Counted from the first letter of the stretch, positions 15,702 through 25,191 are shown. The stretch: DNA of 64,000 bases from Roseomonas fluvialis (GCF_022846615.1 NZ_AP025637.1:248001-312000), one strand, 5' to 3'. Notes: generated by a model not told the origin, from the sequence alone. A program made the numbers and translations.

Positions 15702-16676
15702 ATGACCACCCGCCGCACCATCCTTGCCGCCACTGCCGGCCTGCTCGCCGCGCCCGCCGTCCAGGCCCAGGGCGAATGGCCGAACCGCACCGTGCGGGTG
15801 ATCGTCCCCTGGCCGCCCGGCGGGTCGACCGACGTGCTGGTGCGCATCTATTGCGAGCTGTTGCAGGGGGCGCTGGGCCAGACCTTCGTGGTCGAAAACC
15901 GTGCCGGCGCCGGCGGCAACATCGGCATCGACGCCACCGCCAAAGCCGCGCCGGACGGCTACACCATGGGCATCGCGTCGGTCGGTCACCTGGTGATCAA
16001 CCGCTTCCTGTATGCCCGCCTGCCCTATGACCCGACGCGCGACCTGATGCCGGTGGGTGTGGCGTGGGACCTGCCCAACGTCGCGGTGGTGTCCTCGCAG
16101 CACAACCCGTCGCGCACGCTGGCGGATTTCGTGGCCTGGGCGAAGGCGAAGCGCGGCGGCTTCACCTATGGCTCGCCCGGCGTGGGCACCACGGGGCATC
16201 TTTCGGGTGGGCTGTTCGCCGGGCGCATCGGCGCCGAGGGCACGCACGTGCCCTTCCGCGGCGCGGCGCAGATCATCCCGGCGATGCTGTCGGGCGACCT
16301 CGACTTCGCGCTCGACAACCTGGCGTCCTACGTGCCGGTCATCACCGAGGGGCGGATGCGCGCGCTGGCGGTGACCTCCGCCGAACGCTGGCCGACCCTG
16401 CCGGACCTGCCCACCATGGCGGAGGCCGGCGTGCCGAATTTCGTGGTGTCCTCCTGGCAGGGCTTCGTGTTCCCGACCGGTACGCCGCCGGCGGTGATCC
16501 AGCGGGTGAATGGCGCGCTGCGCAGCATCGTGGCGGAACAGTCGCTGAAGGACCGGTTCCTGCGCGTCGGCGCGCTGGCGGTGTGGTCCTCGCCCGAGGA
16601 GATGGTGGCGCGCGCTGCTTCCGAGGCCGCGATGTGGCAGGAAGCGGTGCGGATTTCCGGCGCGCGGGTCGAATAG
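15702..16676 (+). CDS. Bug-family tripartite tricarboxylate transporter substrate-binding protein
   Basis: 324 residues. A Tat-like signal peptide (TTRRTILAATAGLLAAPAVQ) ends at AQA. The mature protein carries Bug signatures: WPNRTVRVIVPWPPGGSTDV, VVENRAGAGGNIG, TAKAAPDGYT and HVPFRGAAQIIPAMLSGDLD. Bug proteins bind small carboxylates in the periplasm and deliver them to TctAB permeases; here no tctA/tctB genes are nearby, the usual orphan situation in Roseomonas and Bordetella. The ligand is unknown. The ATG at 15702 is the only start that gives a complete signal peptide. Confidence 0.9.
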   Translation: MTTRRTILAATAGLLAAPAVQAQGEWPNRTVRVIVPWPPGGSTDVLVRIYCELLQGALGQTFVVENRAGAGGNIGIDATAKAAPDGYTMGIASVGHLVINRFLYARLPYDPTRDLMPVGVAWDLPNVAVVSSQHNPSRTLADFVAWAKAKRGGFTYGSPGVGTTGHLSGGLFAGRIGAEGTHVPFRGAAQIIPAMLSGDLDFALDNLASYVPVITEGRMRALAVTSAERWPTLPDLPTMAEAGVPNFVVSSWQGFVFPTGTPPAVIQRVNGALRSIVAEQSLKDRFLRVGALAVWSSPEEMVARAASEAAMWQEAVRISGARVE

Positions 16677-16680
16677 ACGT

Positions 16681-16786
16681 GCGGGGGACGACACCTCCCC
16701 CGAACCCCCGCCCGCCTTCTGCCCGATTGAGCTCGACGCCAACGGACAGAAAAAGGAGGGGGTTTGGGGGAGTTCTCTCCCCCAAC
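16681..16786. repeat. Nested palindromic element of a second type, ending in a terminator-like hairpin
   Basis: An outer pair of hairpins (CGGGGGA/TCCCCCG at 16682-16702 and TTGGGGGAG/CTCCCCCAA at 16764-16785) encloses a looser inverted repeat (CCCCCGCCCGCCTTCTG against CAGAAAAAGGAGGGGG). The right hairpin has a 9-bp perfect stem followed by a pyrimidine-rich tail and may end the Bug transcript. It resembles copies A-D in design but not in sequence. Confidence 0.6.
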
Positions 16787-16812
16787 CTTCCTTTGCGCGC
16801 CATATAGCCCCG

Positions 16813-17484
16813 ATGCTTGCCCGCGACCTTTCAGTGCCCGGTGCCCGCCGCTCGGCCTGGCTGAATTCCCTGTTCGTCGACCATGCGCTGCTGCGCCTGG
16901 GTTGGCGCAACTGGGGCGTGGTTGAAAGCGGCCACCTGTACCGGTCGAACCACCCCACGCCCTGGCAGCTGGAACAGGCGGTGCGCCGGTACGGCATCCG
17001 CACCGTGATCAACCTGCGCGGCCATCGCGAGGCCTGCGGGTCGGATGCGCTGGGCCGCCAGGCGGCGGCGGCGCTGGGGCTTGAGCATATCGACGCACCG
17101 CTGGAATCGCGCGGCGCGCCGCACAAGGACCGCGTGCTGCGCCTGGCCGGCATCTTTGCGCGTATGAACGGACCCGCGCTGATCCACTGCAAGTCGGGCG
17201 CGGACCGCACGGGGCTTGCGGCCGGGATCTGGCTGCTGACGCGCGGCGGCACGGTGGACCAGGCGCTGGATCAGCTCTCGCTGCGCTTCGGGCATGTGGC
17301 GGCGGCGCGCACCGGCATCCTCGATGCGTTCTTCCGGTCCTATGCCGCCTTCACGAAGCGGCAAGGCGGCAAGCCCTTCCTGGATTGGGTGCGGGAGGAT
17401 TACTCGGAAGACGCGCTGCGGGCGTCGTTCAGGAGCACCCCCTGGGCCGACCGGCTGGTGGATGGCGTGCTCCGGCGCGAGTAG
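16813..17484 (+). CDS. Tyrosine/dual-specificity phosphatase-like protein
   Basis: 223 residues. The phosphatase signature HCKSGADRTG occupies residues 125-134, with catalytic Cys126 and Arg132 (HCx5R). Upstream, RSNHPTPWQLEQAVRRYGIR and TVINLRG are typical of the bacterial tyrosine-phosphatase (DSP/Siw14-like) group; the general-acid position is less clear. Substrates may be phosphotyrosine, lipid phosphates or inositol pyrophosphates. No signal peptide is seen. It begins 27 bp after the palindromic element, so it probably has its own promoter or relies on readthrough. Confidence 0.85.
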   Translation: MLARDLSVPGARRSAWLNSLFVDHALLRLGWRNWGVVESGHLYRSNHPTPWQLEQAVRRYGIRTVINLRGHREACGSDALGRQAAAALGLEHIDAPLESRGAPHKDRVLRLAGIFARMNGPALIHCKSGADRTGLAAGIWLLTRGGTVDQALDQLSLRFGHVAAARTGILDAFFRSYAAFTKRQGGKPFLDWVREDYSEDALRASFRSTPWADRLVDGVLRRE

Positions 17485-17503
17485 GCGCCGCGCGACATGT
17501 CAG

Positions 17504-17648
17504 GCGCTTCTGGACGCTGCGCATCGTTTCCCGCGCGGCTGAGCGCCGCGTTTCGATTCGGGCGCCGCTGACCGCCGCGACTCGAATCAGGCGCGGCTGA
17601 TCGCCGCGCATCGATTCAGGCGCGGCTGATCGCCGCGACGTCCCCGCG
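17504..17648. repeat. Five tandem 29-bp repeats overlapping the acetyltransferase 3' end
   Basis: The block GCGCGGCTGA recurs at 17533, 17591 and 17620, with GCGCCGCTGA at 17562 and a degenerate copy at 17504, exactly 29 bp apart. The rest of each unit reads like NCGCCGCG then TCGATTCAG. The copy at 17620 is the coding sequence for the last residues of the acetyltransferase, so the array looks like repeated duplication of the gene's 3' end into the gap. A 29-bp period is not a multiple of three. Confidence 0.8.
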
Positions 17649-18260
17649 CACCAGCGCCGGGATGGCGCGCGCCACGCGATCGGCCGGCCAGTCCCACCAC
17701 GCGATCTCGAGCAGGCGTTCCACCGTCCCGGCATCGAAACGCCGATGCGCCAGCCGCGCCGGATTGCCGGCCACCACGCCATAGGGCGGCACATCGTCGG
17801 TCACCACCGCGCGCGCGCCCACCACGGCGCCGTGGCCGATGGTGACACCCGGCAGCACCAGGCATTCCGTGCCCAGCCAGACATCGTGCCCCACCGTGAT
17901 GTCGCCGCCGCCGCGCCAGGGGTAGTCGGTCAGCGGAAGTGCATCGGCGAAGGCGCCGCCCATGATCGCGAAGGGATATGTGGATGGCCCCGCCATGGCG
18001 TGGTTGGCCGCCGGCATCAGGAAGGTGGCGCGATGCGCGATGGCGCAGTAGCGCCCGATCGTGAGCTGCCCGATGCCGAAATTGTAGCGCACGCAGAGTT
18101 CGAGGAACCGCCGGGGGTCCTCGTGGTCGTGGTAGTAGGAATAGTCGCCCGCGGTGACGTTCGTGACCTGCGGGCTGAGAGCGAGGAGCGGGCGCAGGAA
18201 AGCGGTGCGCGTGGTGCCCGCGATCGGATACAGCGTGTCGGGACTGGGCGGTGTGCTCAT
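17616..18260 (-). CDS. CatB-related hexapeptide O-acetyltransferase
   Basis: 214 residues with left-handed beta-helix hexapeptide repeats: [39 protein letters not shown] and [20 protein letters not shown], then [14 protein letters not shown]. This is the xenobiotic (Vat/CatB) acyltransferase family, which acetylates hydroxyls of chloramphenicol, streptogramins or surface sugars. The histidine in the N-A-N-H-A-M stretch corresponds to the catalytic position. Its start overlaps the upstream MFS gene by four bases (ATGA), suggesting a modify-and-export or sugar-related pair. The 3' end lies in a 29-bp tandem array. Confidence 0.85.
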   Translation of the reverse strand: MSTPPSPDTLYPIAGTTRTAFLRPLLALSPQVTNVTAGDYSYYHDHEDPRRFLELCVRYNFGIGQLTIGRYCAIAHRATFLMPAANHAMAGPSTYPFAIMGGAFADALPLTDYPWRGGGDITVGHDVWLGTECLVLPGVTIGHGAVVGARAVVTDDVPPYGVVAGNPARLAHRRFDAGTVERLLEIAWWDWPADRVARAIPALVRGDVAAISRA

Positions 18261-19420
18261 GCGGGGCTCCGGGGCACCAGGCGCAGATACAGCGGCAGGA
18301 TCGCCAGCGCGACGGCCAGGAAAACGACCCCCGCCAGCAGCGGTGCCGCCGGCACGCCGGTGATGTCGCGCGCCAGGCCCGCCAGCGGCGGCAGCAGCGC
18401 CAGCGCACCGTAGAAGATGGTGTAGTGCACGCCCATGCCGAAGGCGCGCGAGGGCGGCGACAGCGCCCGCCCGACCATGGCCATGACCAGGCTCGCGGGC
18501 GGGCCCGCCAGCAGCCCGAACAGGCCGAGGAACAGCCAGGCGTTCAGCCCCGCCACCACCGCCGCCAGGCAGGCGGCCATGCCCAGCATGCACGCCACCA
18601 CCGTCGCGACCGGACGGCCGAGCCGTTCCGCCACCGCGCCGCCCATCGGCAGCAGCGGAAGGATGGCGAAGCCGACCAGCGAGGTGGCCGCGCCCGCCTG
18701 GTCCGCGCCCCAGCCGCGCGCCACCAGGAAGGCCGGCGCAAAGCCGAGCGCGACCACGAAGGCGGCGTTGTAGAAGGCCCAGATGCTCGCCGCCGAGAGG
18801 AGCGGCGCCCATTCCCCGCGCAGCAGTCCGCCCGCGCGCGCCGGCGCCGCGCCGGCCCCCTGCCCGCGCGGCAGTGCGAACCACAGCGGCAGGAAGGAGG
18901 CCGCGCAGATGGCTGCCGACAGCCACAGTCCCGCCCGCCAATCGGTGCCCAGCAGCGGCAGGACGACCAGCGCGATGCCGATCCCACAGGGCCATGCCAT
19001 CAGCATCAGGCCCAGCGCCGGCGCCAGCGCGGCGCCCGAGAAGCGGTCCAGCACCATCTTCGCACAGGCGATCGCGAGCAGCGCGCCGCCCATGCCCGAG
19101 ACCAGCCGCCCCGCCATCGCCACGCCGAAGCCGCCGGCCAGCGCGAGCACCATGCCGCCCAGCGCCATCAGTGCGACCCCCGCCAGCAGCACGCCGCGGT
19201 CGCCCAGGCGCGCCATCACCCAGCCGGCCGGCAGCGCGACCAGGATGCCGGCCAGCGAATAGGCGCCGATCAGTGTGCCCAGTTCGGTCCAGTCGGCCGC
19301 CAGCGTGCCGATCAGCAGCGGGCCCAGCGCGCCCACCACCTGGAACTGCGCGCCCATCGCGGCGCGCGAGGCGGCGAGGATGGCGAGTTCGGCCCAGCGG
19401 TTCGGCGCGCCGCGGATCAT
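18257..19420 (-). CDS. MFS transporter
   Basis: 387 residues, twelve predicted membrane helices. The cytoplasmic loop motif after helix two reads [17 protein letters not shown], close to the MFS motif A. Other segments are [20 protein letters not shown] and a long basic linker near the middle. Substrate unknown; the CynX/NimT-like subgroup is one possibility. It precedes and overlaps the acetyltransferase gene (ATGA). A longer start at 19474 is possible, but the ATG at 19420 gives the usual short N-terminal tail. Confidence 0.8.
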   Translation of the reverse strand: MIRGAPNRWAELAILAASRAAMGAQFQVVGALGPLLIGTLAADWTELGTLIGAYSLAGILVALPAGWVMARLGDRGVLLAGVALMALGGMVLALAGGFGVAMAGRLVSGMGGALLAIACAKMVLDRFSGAALAPALGLMLMAWPCGIGIALVVLPLLGTDWRAGLWLSAAICAASFLPLWFALPRGQGAGAAPARAGGLLRGEWAPLLSAASIWAFYNAAFVVALGFAPAFLVARGWGADQAGAATSLVGFAILPLLPMGGAVAERLGRPVATVVACMLGMAACLAAVVAGLNAWLFLGLFGLLAGPPASLVMAMVGRALSPPSRAFGMGVHYTIFYGALALLPPLAGLARDITGVPAAPLLAGVVFLAVALAILPLYLRLVPRSPA

Positions 19421-19610
19421 CGACGCCGCCGCCACGCTGCCTGACACCGATCGAGACGGCGCGGTGCGGCGCATCCTGGAGTGCCGCCCCCGCCCAAGTC
19501 GCCACCCGGCCACCCATCCACGAAGTTGTCGTCGCGCGCGTGGCGCGCCTGTTGTGCGCCGGGTGGCCGGCCAGCGCCGTGGGCCGGTGCCGGCATGCGC
19601 GAATGGATCT

Positions 19611-20774
19611 TCAGGTCTCGGGCCGCGCGGGCTCGCGCGGGCGGCCCACGGTGGACAGCGGCAGCGACAGCCATTGCTCGATGAAGGAGGATTCGATCTT
19701 CGAGGCCTCGGCGATTTCCGCCATCACCTCGGCATGGCCGGGCTGGGCGCTGGCGGGCTCGGGGCCGCCCTCCCGCCGGTCGGAGGCGTTCAGCCGCGGA
19801 ATCGCCGGCGGGCGCGGGAAGCCGGTGTAGTGCGCGACCGCATCCAGGAAGTCGTTCAGCGCATCGGACCGCCCGAGCACGTAGCTGCGCGTCTGCAGGG
19901 CGTGGCGCACCTGCTGCAGGTTCGTGGCGCCGAACACGATGCGCAGCTGCGCGTTCACCACCTGCTGGCGGAACGGGGCGAAGCTGCGGAAGGCCTCGGC
20001 CAGCGTCAGGCCCTGCAGTTGCGCATGCAGCGGGTGCTTGGGCGTGCCTCGGATGTAGTCATACAGCGATGCGGCGCGGGGCGCAGGGTCGCGGAACACC
20101 GACAGGAACACGTTCTCGCGCACCTCGGCCTTCGCGGCCGGGTTGTTCACGTCGATATGGCCGGTGACCAGCAGGTAGTTGTGGAAAAAGGCGGGGTCCG
20201 TGCGCACCGCCGCCGCCAGGTCGATCCCGCCGGCATAGAGCACCAGGGAGCGGAACATCCGGTCGAAGACGCGGCTGACCGAGGTGCCCGCGGTCTTGGG
20301 GATGTGCAGGAAGTGGTACAGCGGCAGCAACCGGGGTTCGATGCCGAAGGGCGCGCGCATGGCGCCGTGGCCGGCCGGCGCGGGCGCGTCGGGTTCGGCA
20401 TCGGGGACGTAGGCGCGGCTGAAGCGCGCGCCGGCACGCTTGCGGAATTCACCGCTGCGCATCACGAAGACCATGACGTCGACCGCGCTCATGCCCGCGG
20501 CGCGGAAGCGGTTGGGCAGGGCGTCGTTCTCGGGCGCGCGACCCAGCAGCATGCCCCAGATCGCGGCGACTTCCTCGTTCGTCACCAGCCAGGGCGGTGT
20601 GTCGCCCGCGTGGCGGCGGCGCAGGCTGCGCCATTCCTCCGAGGCCAGGATCTCGGCGATCACGACGCCGATGTGGCGCGACTTCTCCTGTGCGGTCACC
20701 ACCGCCTCGTCGCGCGGTGCGCGGCCCAGCAGCGCGCGGTGGGCGTGCAGGATGTCGTCGCGGCTGACCGGCAT
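19611..20774 (-). CDS. Sulfotransferase-family protein with N-terminal DUF4214-like repeats
   Basis: 387 residues. The first 115 residues hold two repeats resembling DUF4214: HRALLGRAPRDEAVV ending ILASEEWRSL, and IWGMLLGRAPENDAL ending FVMRSGEFRKR. The second part starts with the 5'-phosphosulfate-binding loop HIPKTAGTSV and has the 3'-phosphate-binding FLSVFRDPAPRAASLYDYI, as in PAPS-dependent sulfotransferases. Likely a cytoplasmic enzyme sulfating a carbohydrate or lipid. The start at 20774 follows the 31-bp gap from a second sulfotransferase-like gene, so both may form an operon. Confidence 0.8.
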   Translation of the reverse strand: MPVSRDDILHAHRALLGRAPRDEAVVTAQEKSRHIGVVIAEILASEEWRSLRRRHAGDTPPWLVTNEEVAAIWGMLLGRAPENDALPNRFRAAGMSAVDVMVFVMRSGEFRKRAGARFSRAYVPDAEPDAPAPAGHGAMRAPFGIEPRLLPLYHFLHIPKTAGTSVSRVFDRMFRSLVLYAGGIDLAAAVRTDPAFFHNYLLVTGHIDVNNPAAKAEVRENVFLSVFRDPAPRAASLYDYIRGTPKHPLHAQLQGLTLAEAFRSFAPFRQQVVNAQLRIVFGATNLQQVRHALQTRSYVLGRSDALNDFLDAVAHYTGFPRPPAIPRLNASDRREGGPEPASAQPGHAEVMAEIAEASKIESSFIEQWLSLPLSTVGRPREPARPET

Positions 20775-20805
20775 CAGGCGTCCTTGCGGCAGGCCGGGGG
20801 CGGGG

Positions 20806-21624
20806 TCAAGCGGCCGGCGCGGCCATGGGCGGGCGCGCCGACTGGCGCAGATGCGCGCGCGCCAGGCGGAACACCACGCGGTCCAGCCAGACCGATCGTT
20901 CGATCTCGGCGCGCGCCTGCGCGTCCGGGGGTTCCTCGACCACGGGCCCGAGGCCGGGGGCGGCATCGGTGCGCGCATTCAGCCGCGCCAGCGCCGGCAG
21001 GCGCGGCATGCCATAGGCCAGCGCCACCCTGGCGTAGACCTCGTGCAGGTTGGACGTGAGGCCCACCACGTCGATCGCGAGCAGATTGCCCAGCGCGCGG
21101 TGCAGCACCTCGAGCTCGGTGACCGGCAGGGCCGCGCCGCCGGCGAAGTAGCGATAGGTCAGGTCGCCGTTCACCGTCACTTGCCCGGCCAGGTAGCGGG
21201 TCATGGTGTTGTTCACGGAATCCTGGACCTGATGGTGCGGGTTGCGCAGGAATTCCGCGAGCGGCGCGCTGCGGGCCAGCGCCGGACCCTCCATGCCCGG
21301 GCGCGCCACCGCCTCGGCGGTGTGGCGCTTCCAGTACAGGTAGCTCGACATCAGGCGCTCGACCGGGTCGCGCAGCACGGTCACGAGAAACAGCGGGCCG
21401 GGGATCAGGCGCACCTGGTCGAAGTTGAAGTGGCCGCAGAAGTACCGGTAGCGGTCAAGCTGTTCGCGCGGCAGGTCATGCAGGTTCGAGAACCGCTCGG
21501 GGCAGATCTCCTCCGGCGCGAAATGGGCCGAGAAATGGTGGTGCAGCGTGGTGCCGCCGGTCTTGGGCAGGTGCAGGAACACGAGCTTGCGCCCGCCGGC
21601 CTGCGGCGGAGGAAGGGTCGCCAT
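20806..21624 (-). CDS. Sulfotransferase-family protein
   Basis: 272 residues. LVFLHLPKTGGTTLHHHF is the 5'-phosphosulfate-binding motif (PKTGGTT in place of PKTAGTS), and LFLVTVLRDPVERLMSSYLY is the 3'-phosphate-binding motif. The central FNFDQVRL and the N-terminal placement of the loop fit the Sulfotransfer_2 type. Probably a PAPS-dependent sulfotransferase acting on glycans. It sits just upstream of the DUF4214-sulfotransferase gene and is divergent, across 93 bp, from the CaiB gene. Acceptors are unknown. Confidence 0.85.
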   Translation of the reverse strand: MATLPPPQAGGRKLVFLHLPKTGGTTLHHHFSAHFAPEEICPERFSNLHDLPREQLDRYRYFCGHFNFDQVRLIPGPLFLVTVLRDPVERLMSSYLYWKRHTAEAVARPGMEGPALARSAPLAEFLRNPHHQVQDSVNNTMTRYLAGQVTVNGDLTYRYFAGGAALPVTELEVLHRALGNLLAIDVVGLTSNLHEVYARVALAYGMPRLPALARLNARTDAAPGLGPVVEEPPDAQARAEIERSVWLDRVVFRLARAHLRQSARPPMAAPAA

Positions 21625-21717
21625 GCGCGACCGATACCAGAGCCGGCCGTGCCGCGCACCCCTGGCCGCGACGCCTGCCGTGCCTATGCTGGGCGCAATT
21701 ACGAGGAGGACGCGGCG

Positions 21718-22854
21718 ATGCTGCCATTGGCGGGGATACGGGTGATCGAGGTCGGCCAGGCGCTGGCCGGGCCGCTGGCCGGGGCGATCATGGCCGACAT
21801 GGGGGCCGACGTGATCAAGGTGGAGAAGCCCGATGGCGGCGACGACGCACGCGGCTGGGGACCGCCCTTCGGCCCGGATGGCGTGACTTCGCTGTATTTC
21901 CACGGGCAGAACCGCAACAAGCGGTCGATCCGGCTGGACCTGAAGCGTGCCGAGGATGTCGAGGCATTGCACCGCCTGTGCGAGTCCGCCGACATCCTGG
22001 TGCAGAACCTGCGCGCCGGCGTGGTCGAGGAGATTGGCATCGGCCCCGCCGCCATGACGGCGCGGCATCCGCGTCTGGTCTATTGCTCGATCTGGGCCTT
22101 CGGCAACGCCGGGCCGATGCGCATGCGCCCGGGCTTCGACCCGCTGCTGCAGGCCTATGGCGGCATGATGAGCGTGACCGGGCGGCCCCAGGACCCGCCT
22201 ACCTTCGCCGGTGCGTCGATCAACGACAAGGCGACCGGGATGTTCACCGTGATCGGCGCGCTCGGGCTGCTGCGTCGGCGCGAGGTCACGGGCCGCGGCG
22301 GCGTGGTGGATACGTCGTTGTTCGAGACCGCGGTGCATTGGGTGGAAGGGCAGGTGAACAACCACCTGGCCACAGGCGACGTGCCGAAGCGCCACGGCAC
22401 CGGCGGCGCGGTGATCGTGCCCTACCAGGTGTTCGACACCGCCGACCGCCCGCTGTGCCTCGCGGCTGGCAACGACAGGCTGTGGGCACGCTGCGCGCAG
22501 GTCCTGGGCCATGCCGAATGGGCGGCGGACGAACGCTTCGCGAAAGGCCCCGCGCGCGTGCGCAACAAGGCAGAGCTGATCCCGATGATCGCGCAGGTCC
22601 TGCTGACGCGCCCGCGCGATGCCTGGATCGCCGCGCTGGAAGCCGCGGGCGTGCCGTGCTCGCCGGTCAACGATATCGGCGAGGTGGTGGCGAGCGAACA
22701 ATTCGCCGCCATGGACATGGTGCAGCCCCTGCCCGGCGGTGGGCCGCGCGTGGTGGGCCTGCCGATCAGCTTCGACGGGGTGCGCCCACGCCCAGCGCGC
22801 GGCGCGCCGGCACTGGGCGAACACGACGCGGAGGTGCTGGGCCGGGGCGGCTGA
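21718..22854 (+). CDS. CaiB/BaiF-family (class III) CoA-transferase
   Basis: 378 residues. Signatures are LAGIRVIEVGQALAGPLAG, MGADVIKVEKPDGGDDARGW and FHGQNRNKRSIRLDLKR, followed by EDVEALHRL, ADILVQNLRAGVVEEIG and VDTSLFETAVHWVEGQVNN. The catalytic aspartate of class III CoA-transferases corresponds to the D in RGGVVDTSLFE or its upstream neighbour; alignment would decide. It transfers CoA between carboxylic acids; the substrate is unknown. A strong GAGGAGGA site lies 8 bp before the ATG. Confidence 0.9.
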   Translation: MLPLAGIRVIEVGQALAGPLAGAIMADMGADVIKVEKPDGGDDARGWGPPFGPDGVTSLYFHGQNRNKRSIRLDLKRAEDVEALHRLCESADILVQNLRAGVVEEIGIGPAAMTARHPRLVYCSIWAFGNAGPMRMRPGFDPLLQAYGGMMSVTGRPQDPPTFAGASINDKATGMFTVIGALGLLRRREVTGRGGVVDTSLFETAVHWVEGQVNNHLATGDVPKRHGTGGAVIVPYQVFDTADRPLCLAAGNDRLWARCAQVLGHAEWAADERFAKGPARVRNKAELIPMIAQVLLTRPRDAWIAALEAAGVPCSPVNDIGEVVASEQFAAMDMVQPLPGGGPRVVGLPISFDGVRPRPARGAPALGEHDAEVLGRGG

Positions 22855-22863
22855 CCGGCGCGG

Positions 22864-23256
22864 TCAGTCACCTTCCTCGAGCCGCGCGATGTCGTCGTCC
22901 GACAACCCGAAATGATGCCCGATCTCATGGATCAGCACGTTGCGGACGAGGCGGAACAGGTCCTCCCCGGTCTCGATCCATTCGAGCAGGATCGGCTCGC
23001 GGTACAACAGGATGCGGTCGGGTTCGCGCGGGATGTCGCCGACCGACTTCTCGGTCAGCGGGACACCCTGGTACAAGCCGGTGAGCTCCCACGGGCTCTC
23101 GATGCCCATGTCGCGCAGAGTCTCGTCATCCGGCACGTCCTCGACCAGGATGGCGGTGCCGCGCACCAGGTCGCGAAGCGGCGCAGGGATTGCCGCGAGC
23201 GCATGCTCGGCCATCTCCACAAGGTCATCGAGGCCGGGCGGGGTCGAGAAACGCAT
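22864..23256 (-). CDS. Minimal MMP-like zincin (metallopeptidase family, DUF1025)
   Basis: 130 residues. The zinc motif HEIGHHFG near the C-terminus is embedded in [20 protein letters not shown], and the N-terminal [18 protein letters not shown] and [12 protein letters not shown] are family features. This small family lacks a prodomain and has unknown substrates; some members may be holdase-like rather than proteolytic. It faces the CaiB gene and is divergent from phhB by 52 bp. Confidence 0.85.
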   Translation of the reverse strand: MRFSTPPGLDDLVEMAEHALAAIPAPLRDLVRGTAILVEDVPDDETLRDMGIESPWELTGLYQGVPLTEKSVGDIPREPDRILLYREPILLEWIETGEDLFRLVRNVLIHEIGHHFGLSDDDIARLEEGD

Positions 23257-23308
23257 GGCGCGTCATGCGCGGCAGGACCGCCCGCCGTCAAGCAAAGGGA
23301 ACCCGCCG

Positions 23309-23599
23309 ATGGTCGAGACACTGGACGCCACCGCCCGCGCAAGCCTGGCCACCGACCTGCCGCACTGGACGTTGCTGGAAGGCCGCGACGCCATCACGCG
23401 CAGCTTCCGCTTCGCCGACTTCAACGAGGCCTGGGGCTTCATGGCCCGCGTCGCCCTGCTGGCGGAGAAGCACGACCACCACCCCGAATGGTTCAACGTC
23501 TGGAACCGCGTGGAGATTACGCTGAGCACCCACGACGCCGGCGGACTCAGCGCACGCGACGTGGGGCTGGCGAAGGGGATCGACGGGCTGGTGGCGTGA
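23309..23599 (+). CDS. phhB: Pterin-4a-carbinolamine dehydratase
   Basis: 96 residues, the normal length. The active-site histidines lie in [11 protein letters not shown], followed by [18 protein letters not shown], the family core. The enzyme dehydrates 4a-hydroxytetrahydrobiopterin after aromatic amino-acid hydroxylation; in many bacteria it also serves as a folate/molybdopterin-side protein. No phenylalanine hydroxylase gene is adjacent. It is followed at once by composite palindrome B, which probably terminates transcription from both sides. Confidence 0.9.
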   Translation: MVETLDATARASLATDLPHWTLLEGRDAITRSFRFADFNEAWGFMARVALLAEKHDHHPEWFNVWNRVEITLSTHDAGGLSARDVGLAKGIDGLVA

Positions 23600-23615
23600 G
23601 GGTTGGGCGGCGCGA

Positions 23616-23835
23616 CCGGAGAGGGGCTTTGCCCCCCTCCGGACCTCCCCCCACCAGGGGGCTACGGCCCCCTGGACCGCGGGTCTTCAATCGGGGGAAT
23701 TGGGGAGGGGCATGGCGCACCCGCCTCGTCGGCGGCACCGACGATACCCCTCCCCAATTTCCCCGATCAAGTCGAGGGTTCCAAGGGCCTTAAGCCCTTG
23801 GTGGGTGGGGTCCGGGGAGGGCAAAGCCCTCCCCG
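23616..23835. repeat. Composite palindromic element, copy B
   Basis: 220 bp, same parts and order as copy A read on the other strand: a CCGGAGAGGGGC-type hairpin, CCAGGGGG/CCCCCTGG around GCTACGG, central arms TCGGGGGAATTGGGGAGGGG and its near-complement, CCAAGGGC/GCCCTTGG, and CGGGGAGGGC/GCCCTCCCCG. It fills the gap between convergent phhB and purD, where it may act as a bidirectional terminator. Confidence 0.85.
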
Positions 23836-23851
23836 CCGAGCGCCCCACCCA

Positions 23852-25120
23852 TCACAGCGCCCGCCAGCCGATATCCCTCCGGCAGAACCCGCCGGGCCAG
23901 TCGATGGTGTCGACGGCCACGTAGGCCGCGGCCTGGGCCTCCGCCAGCGTCGTGCCGGTCGCCGTGATACCCAGCACGCGGCCGCCGGTGGCGACCAGGG
24001 CACCGTCCTCGCGGCGTGCGGTGCCGGCGTGGAAGACCTGCACGCCTGGGATCTGCGCGGCGCGTTCGATGCCGCGGATTTCGCTGCCCTTGTCGTAGCT
24101 GCCCGGGTAGCCGCGTGCGGCCATGACCACGACCAGCGAATGCAGCGGTTCCCAGCGCAGGTCGAAGGAGGCGAGTTCGCCGTCGCAGGCGGCGAGCAAC
24201 GCGGGAAGCAGATCGCTGCGCAGGCGCACCATCAGTGCCTGGCATTCGGGGTCGCCGAAGCGGACGTTGAATTCGATCAGGCGCGGGCCGTCCTGCGTGA
24301 TCATGAGCCCGGCAAACAGAACGCCGCGGAAGGGGGCGCCGCGGCGGGCCATCTCGGCCAGGACGGGCTTCACGATGCGCGCCATCACGTCGTCGCGCAG
24401 GCCGTCGGTGAAGACGGGCGGCGGGGAATAGGCGCCCATGCCGCCGGTGTTCGGGCCGGTGTCGCCATCGCCCACGCGCTTGTGGTCCTGCGCGGCGCCG
24501 AGCGGGATGGCGTCCGTGCCGTCGCACAACGCGAAGAACGAGACTTCCTGGCCGACCAGGCATTCCTCGATGAGCACGGTCGCACCGGCGGTCCCGTGGA
24601 TGCGCGATTCCATGATATCGGCGATGGCGGCTTCCGCTTCGTCCACGGTGGCGGCGACGACCACGCCCTTGCCGGCCGCGAGCCCATCAGCCTTCACCAC
24701 GATGGGCGCGCCCTGCGCACGGATATAGGCGCGCGCAGCGCCGGGATCGGTGAAGCGTTGCCAGCGCGCGCCTGGCGCGCCGGCGGCGTCCGCGACCTCG
24801 CGCGTGAAGGCCTTGCTGCCTTCGAGCTGCGCGGCTGCGGCGGATGGCCCGAAGCACTTGAGGCCGGCCGCCGCGCAGGCATCCGCCAGGCCGAGCGTGA
24901 GCGGCGCCTCCGGCCCCGCCACGACCAGGTCGATCTGCTGCGCCACCGCGAAGGCGACGATGGCGGGAATGTCCTCTGCCCCGATCGGCACGCACTCCGC
25001 GACCTCGGCGATGCCGGCGTTGCCCGGCGCGCACCACAGCCGCGTGAGCAGCGGGGATGCCGCGATCGCCCAGCACAGCGCGTGTTCCCGCCCGCCGCCG
25101 CCGACCACCAGGACCTTCAT
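23852..25120 (-). CDS. purD: Phosphoribosylamine-glycine ligase
   Basis: 422 residues, full length. The N-domain starts [21 protein letters not shown]-grasp elements are [37 protein letters not shown] and [15 protein letters not shown]. The enzyme makes glycinamide ribonucleotide from phosphoribosylamine, glycine and ATP, the second step of purine synthesis. It is divergent from xseA with 71 bp between the starts. No riboswitch-like structure is evident in that gap. Confidence 0.97.
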   Translation of the reverse strand: MKVLVVGGGGREHALCWAIAASPLLTRLWCAPGNAGIAEVAECVPIGAEDIPAIVAFAVAQQIDLVVAGPEAPLTLGLADACAAAGLKCFGPSAAAAQLEGSKAFTREVADAAGAPGARWQRFTDPGAARAYIRAQGAPIVVKADGLAAGKGVVVAATVDEAEAAIADIMESRIHGTAGATVLIEECLVGQEVSFFALCDGTDAIPLGAAQDHKRVGDGDTGPNTGGMGAYSPPPVFTDGLRDDVMARIVKPVLAEMARRGAPFRGVLFAGLMITQDGPRLIEFNVRFGDPECQALMVRLRSDLLPALLAACDGELASFDLRWEPLHSLVVVMAARGYPGSYDKGSEIRGIERAAQIPGVQVFHAGTARREDGALVATGGRVLGITATGTTLAEAQAAAYVAVDTIDWPGGFCRRDIGWRAL

Positions 25121-25191
25121 GGAGCCCCCGTTCCGCACCGCATGTGACCACCCCGTTCCGCAACGGGGGCGCCTTAGCATAGGGTGGCGTC

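Noticed and set aside
17504-17648. CRISPR-like array
   Set aside because: Units are directly adjacent 29-bp tandem copies without unique spacers and overlap a coding end.
20806-22824. Very long minus-strand frame opposite the CaiB gene
   Set aside because: Only its last 272 codons (from 21624) carry sulfotransferase motifs; the rest mirrors the well-supported CoA-transferase gene.
25121-25191. Purine riboswitch before purD
   Set aside because: The 71-bp gap shared with xseA is too short and shows no conserved aptamer core.
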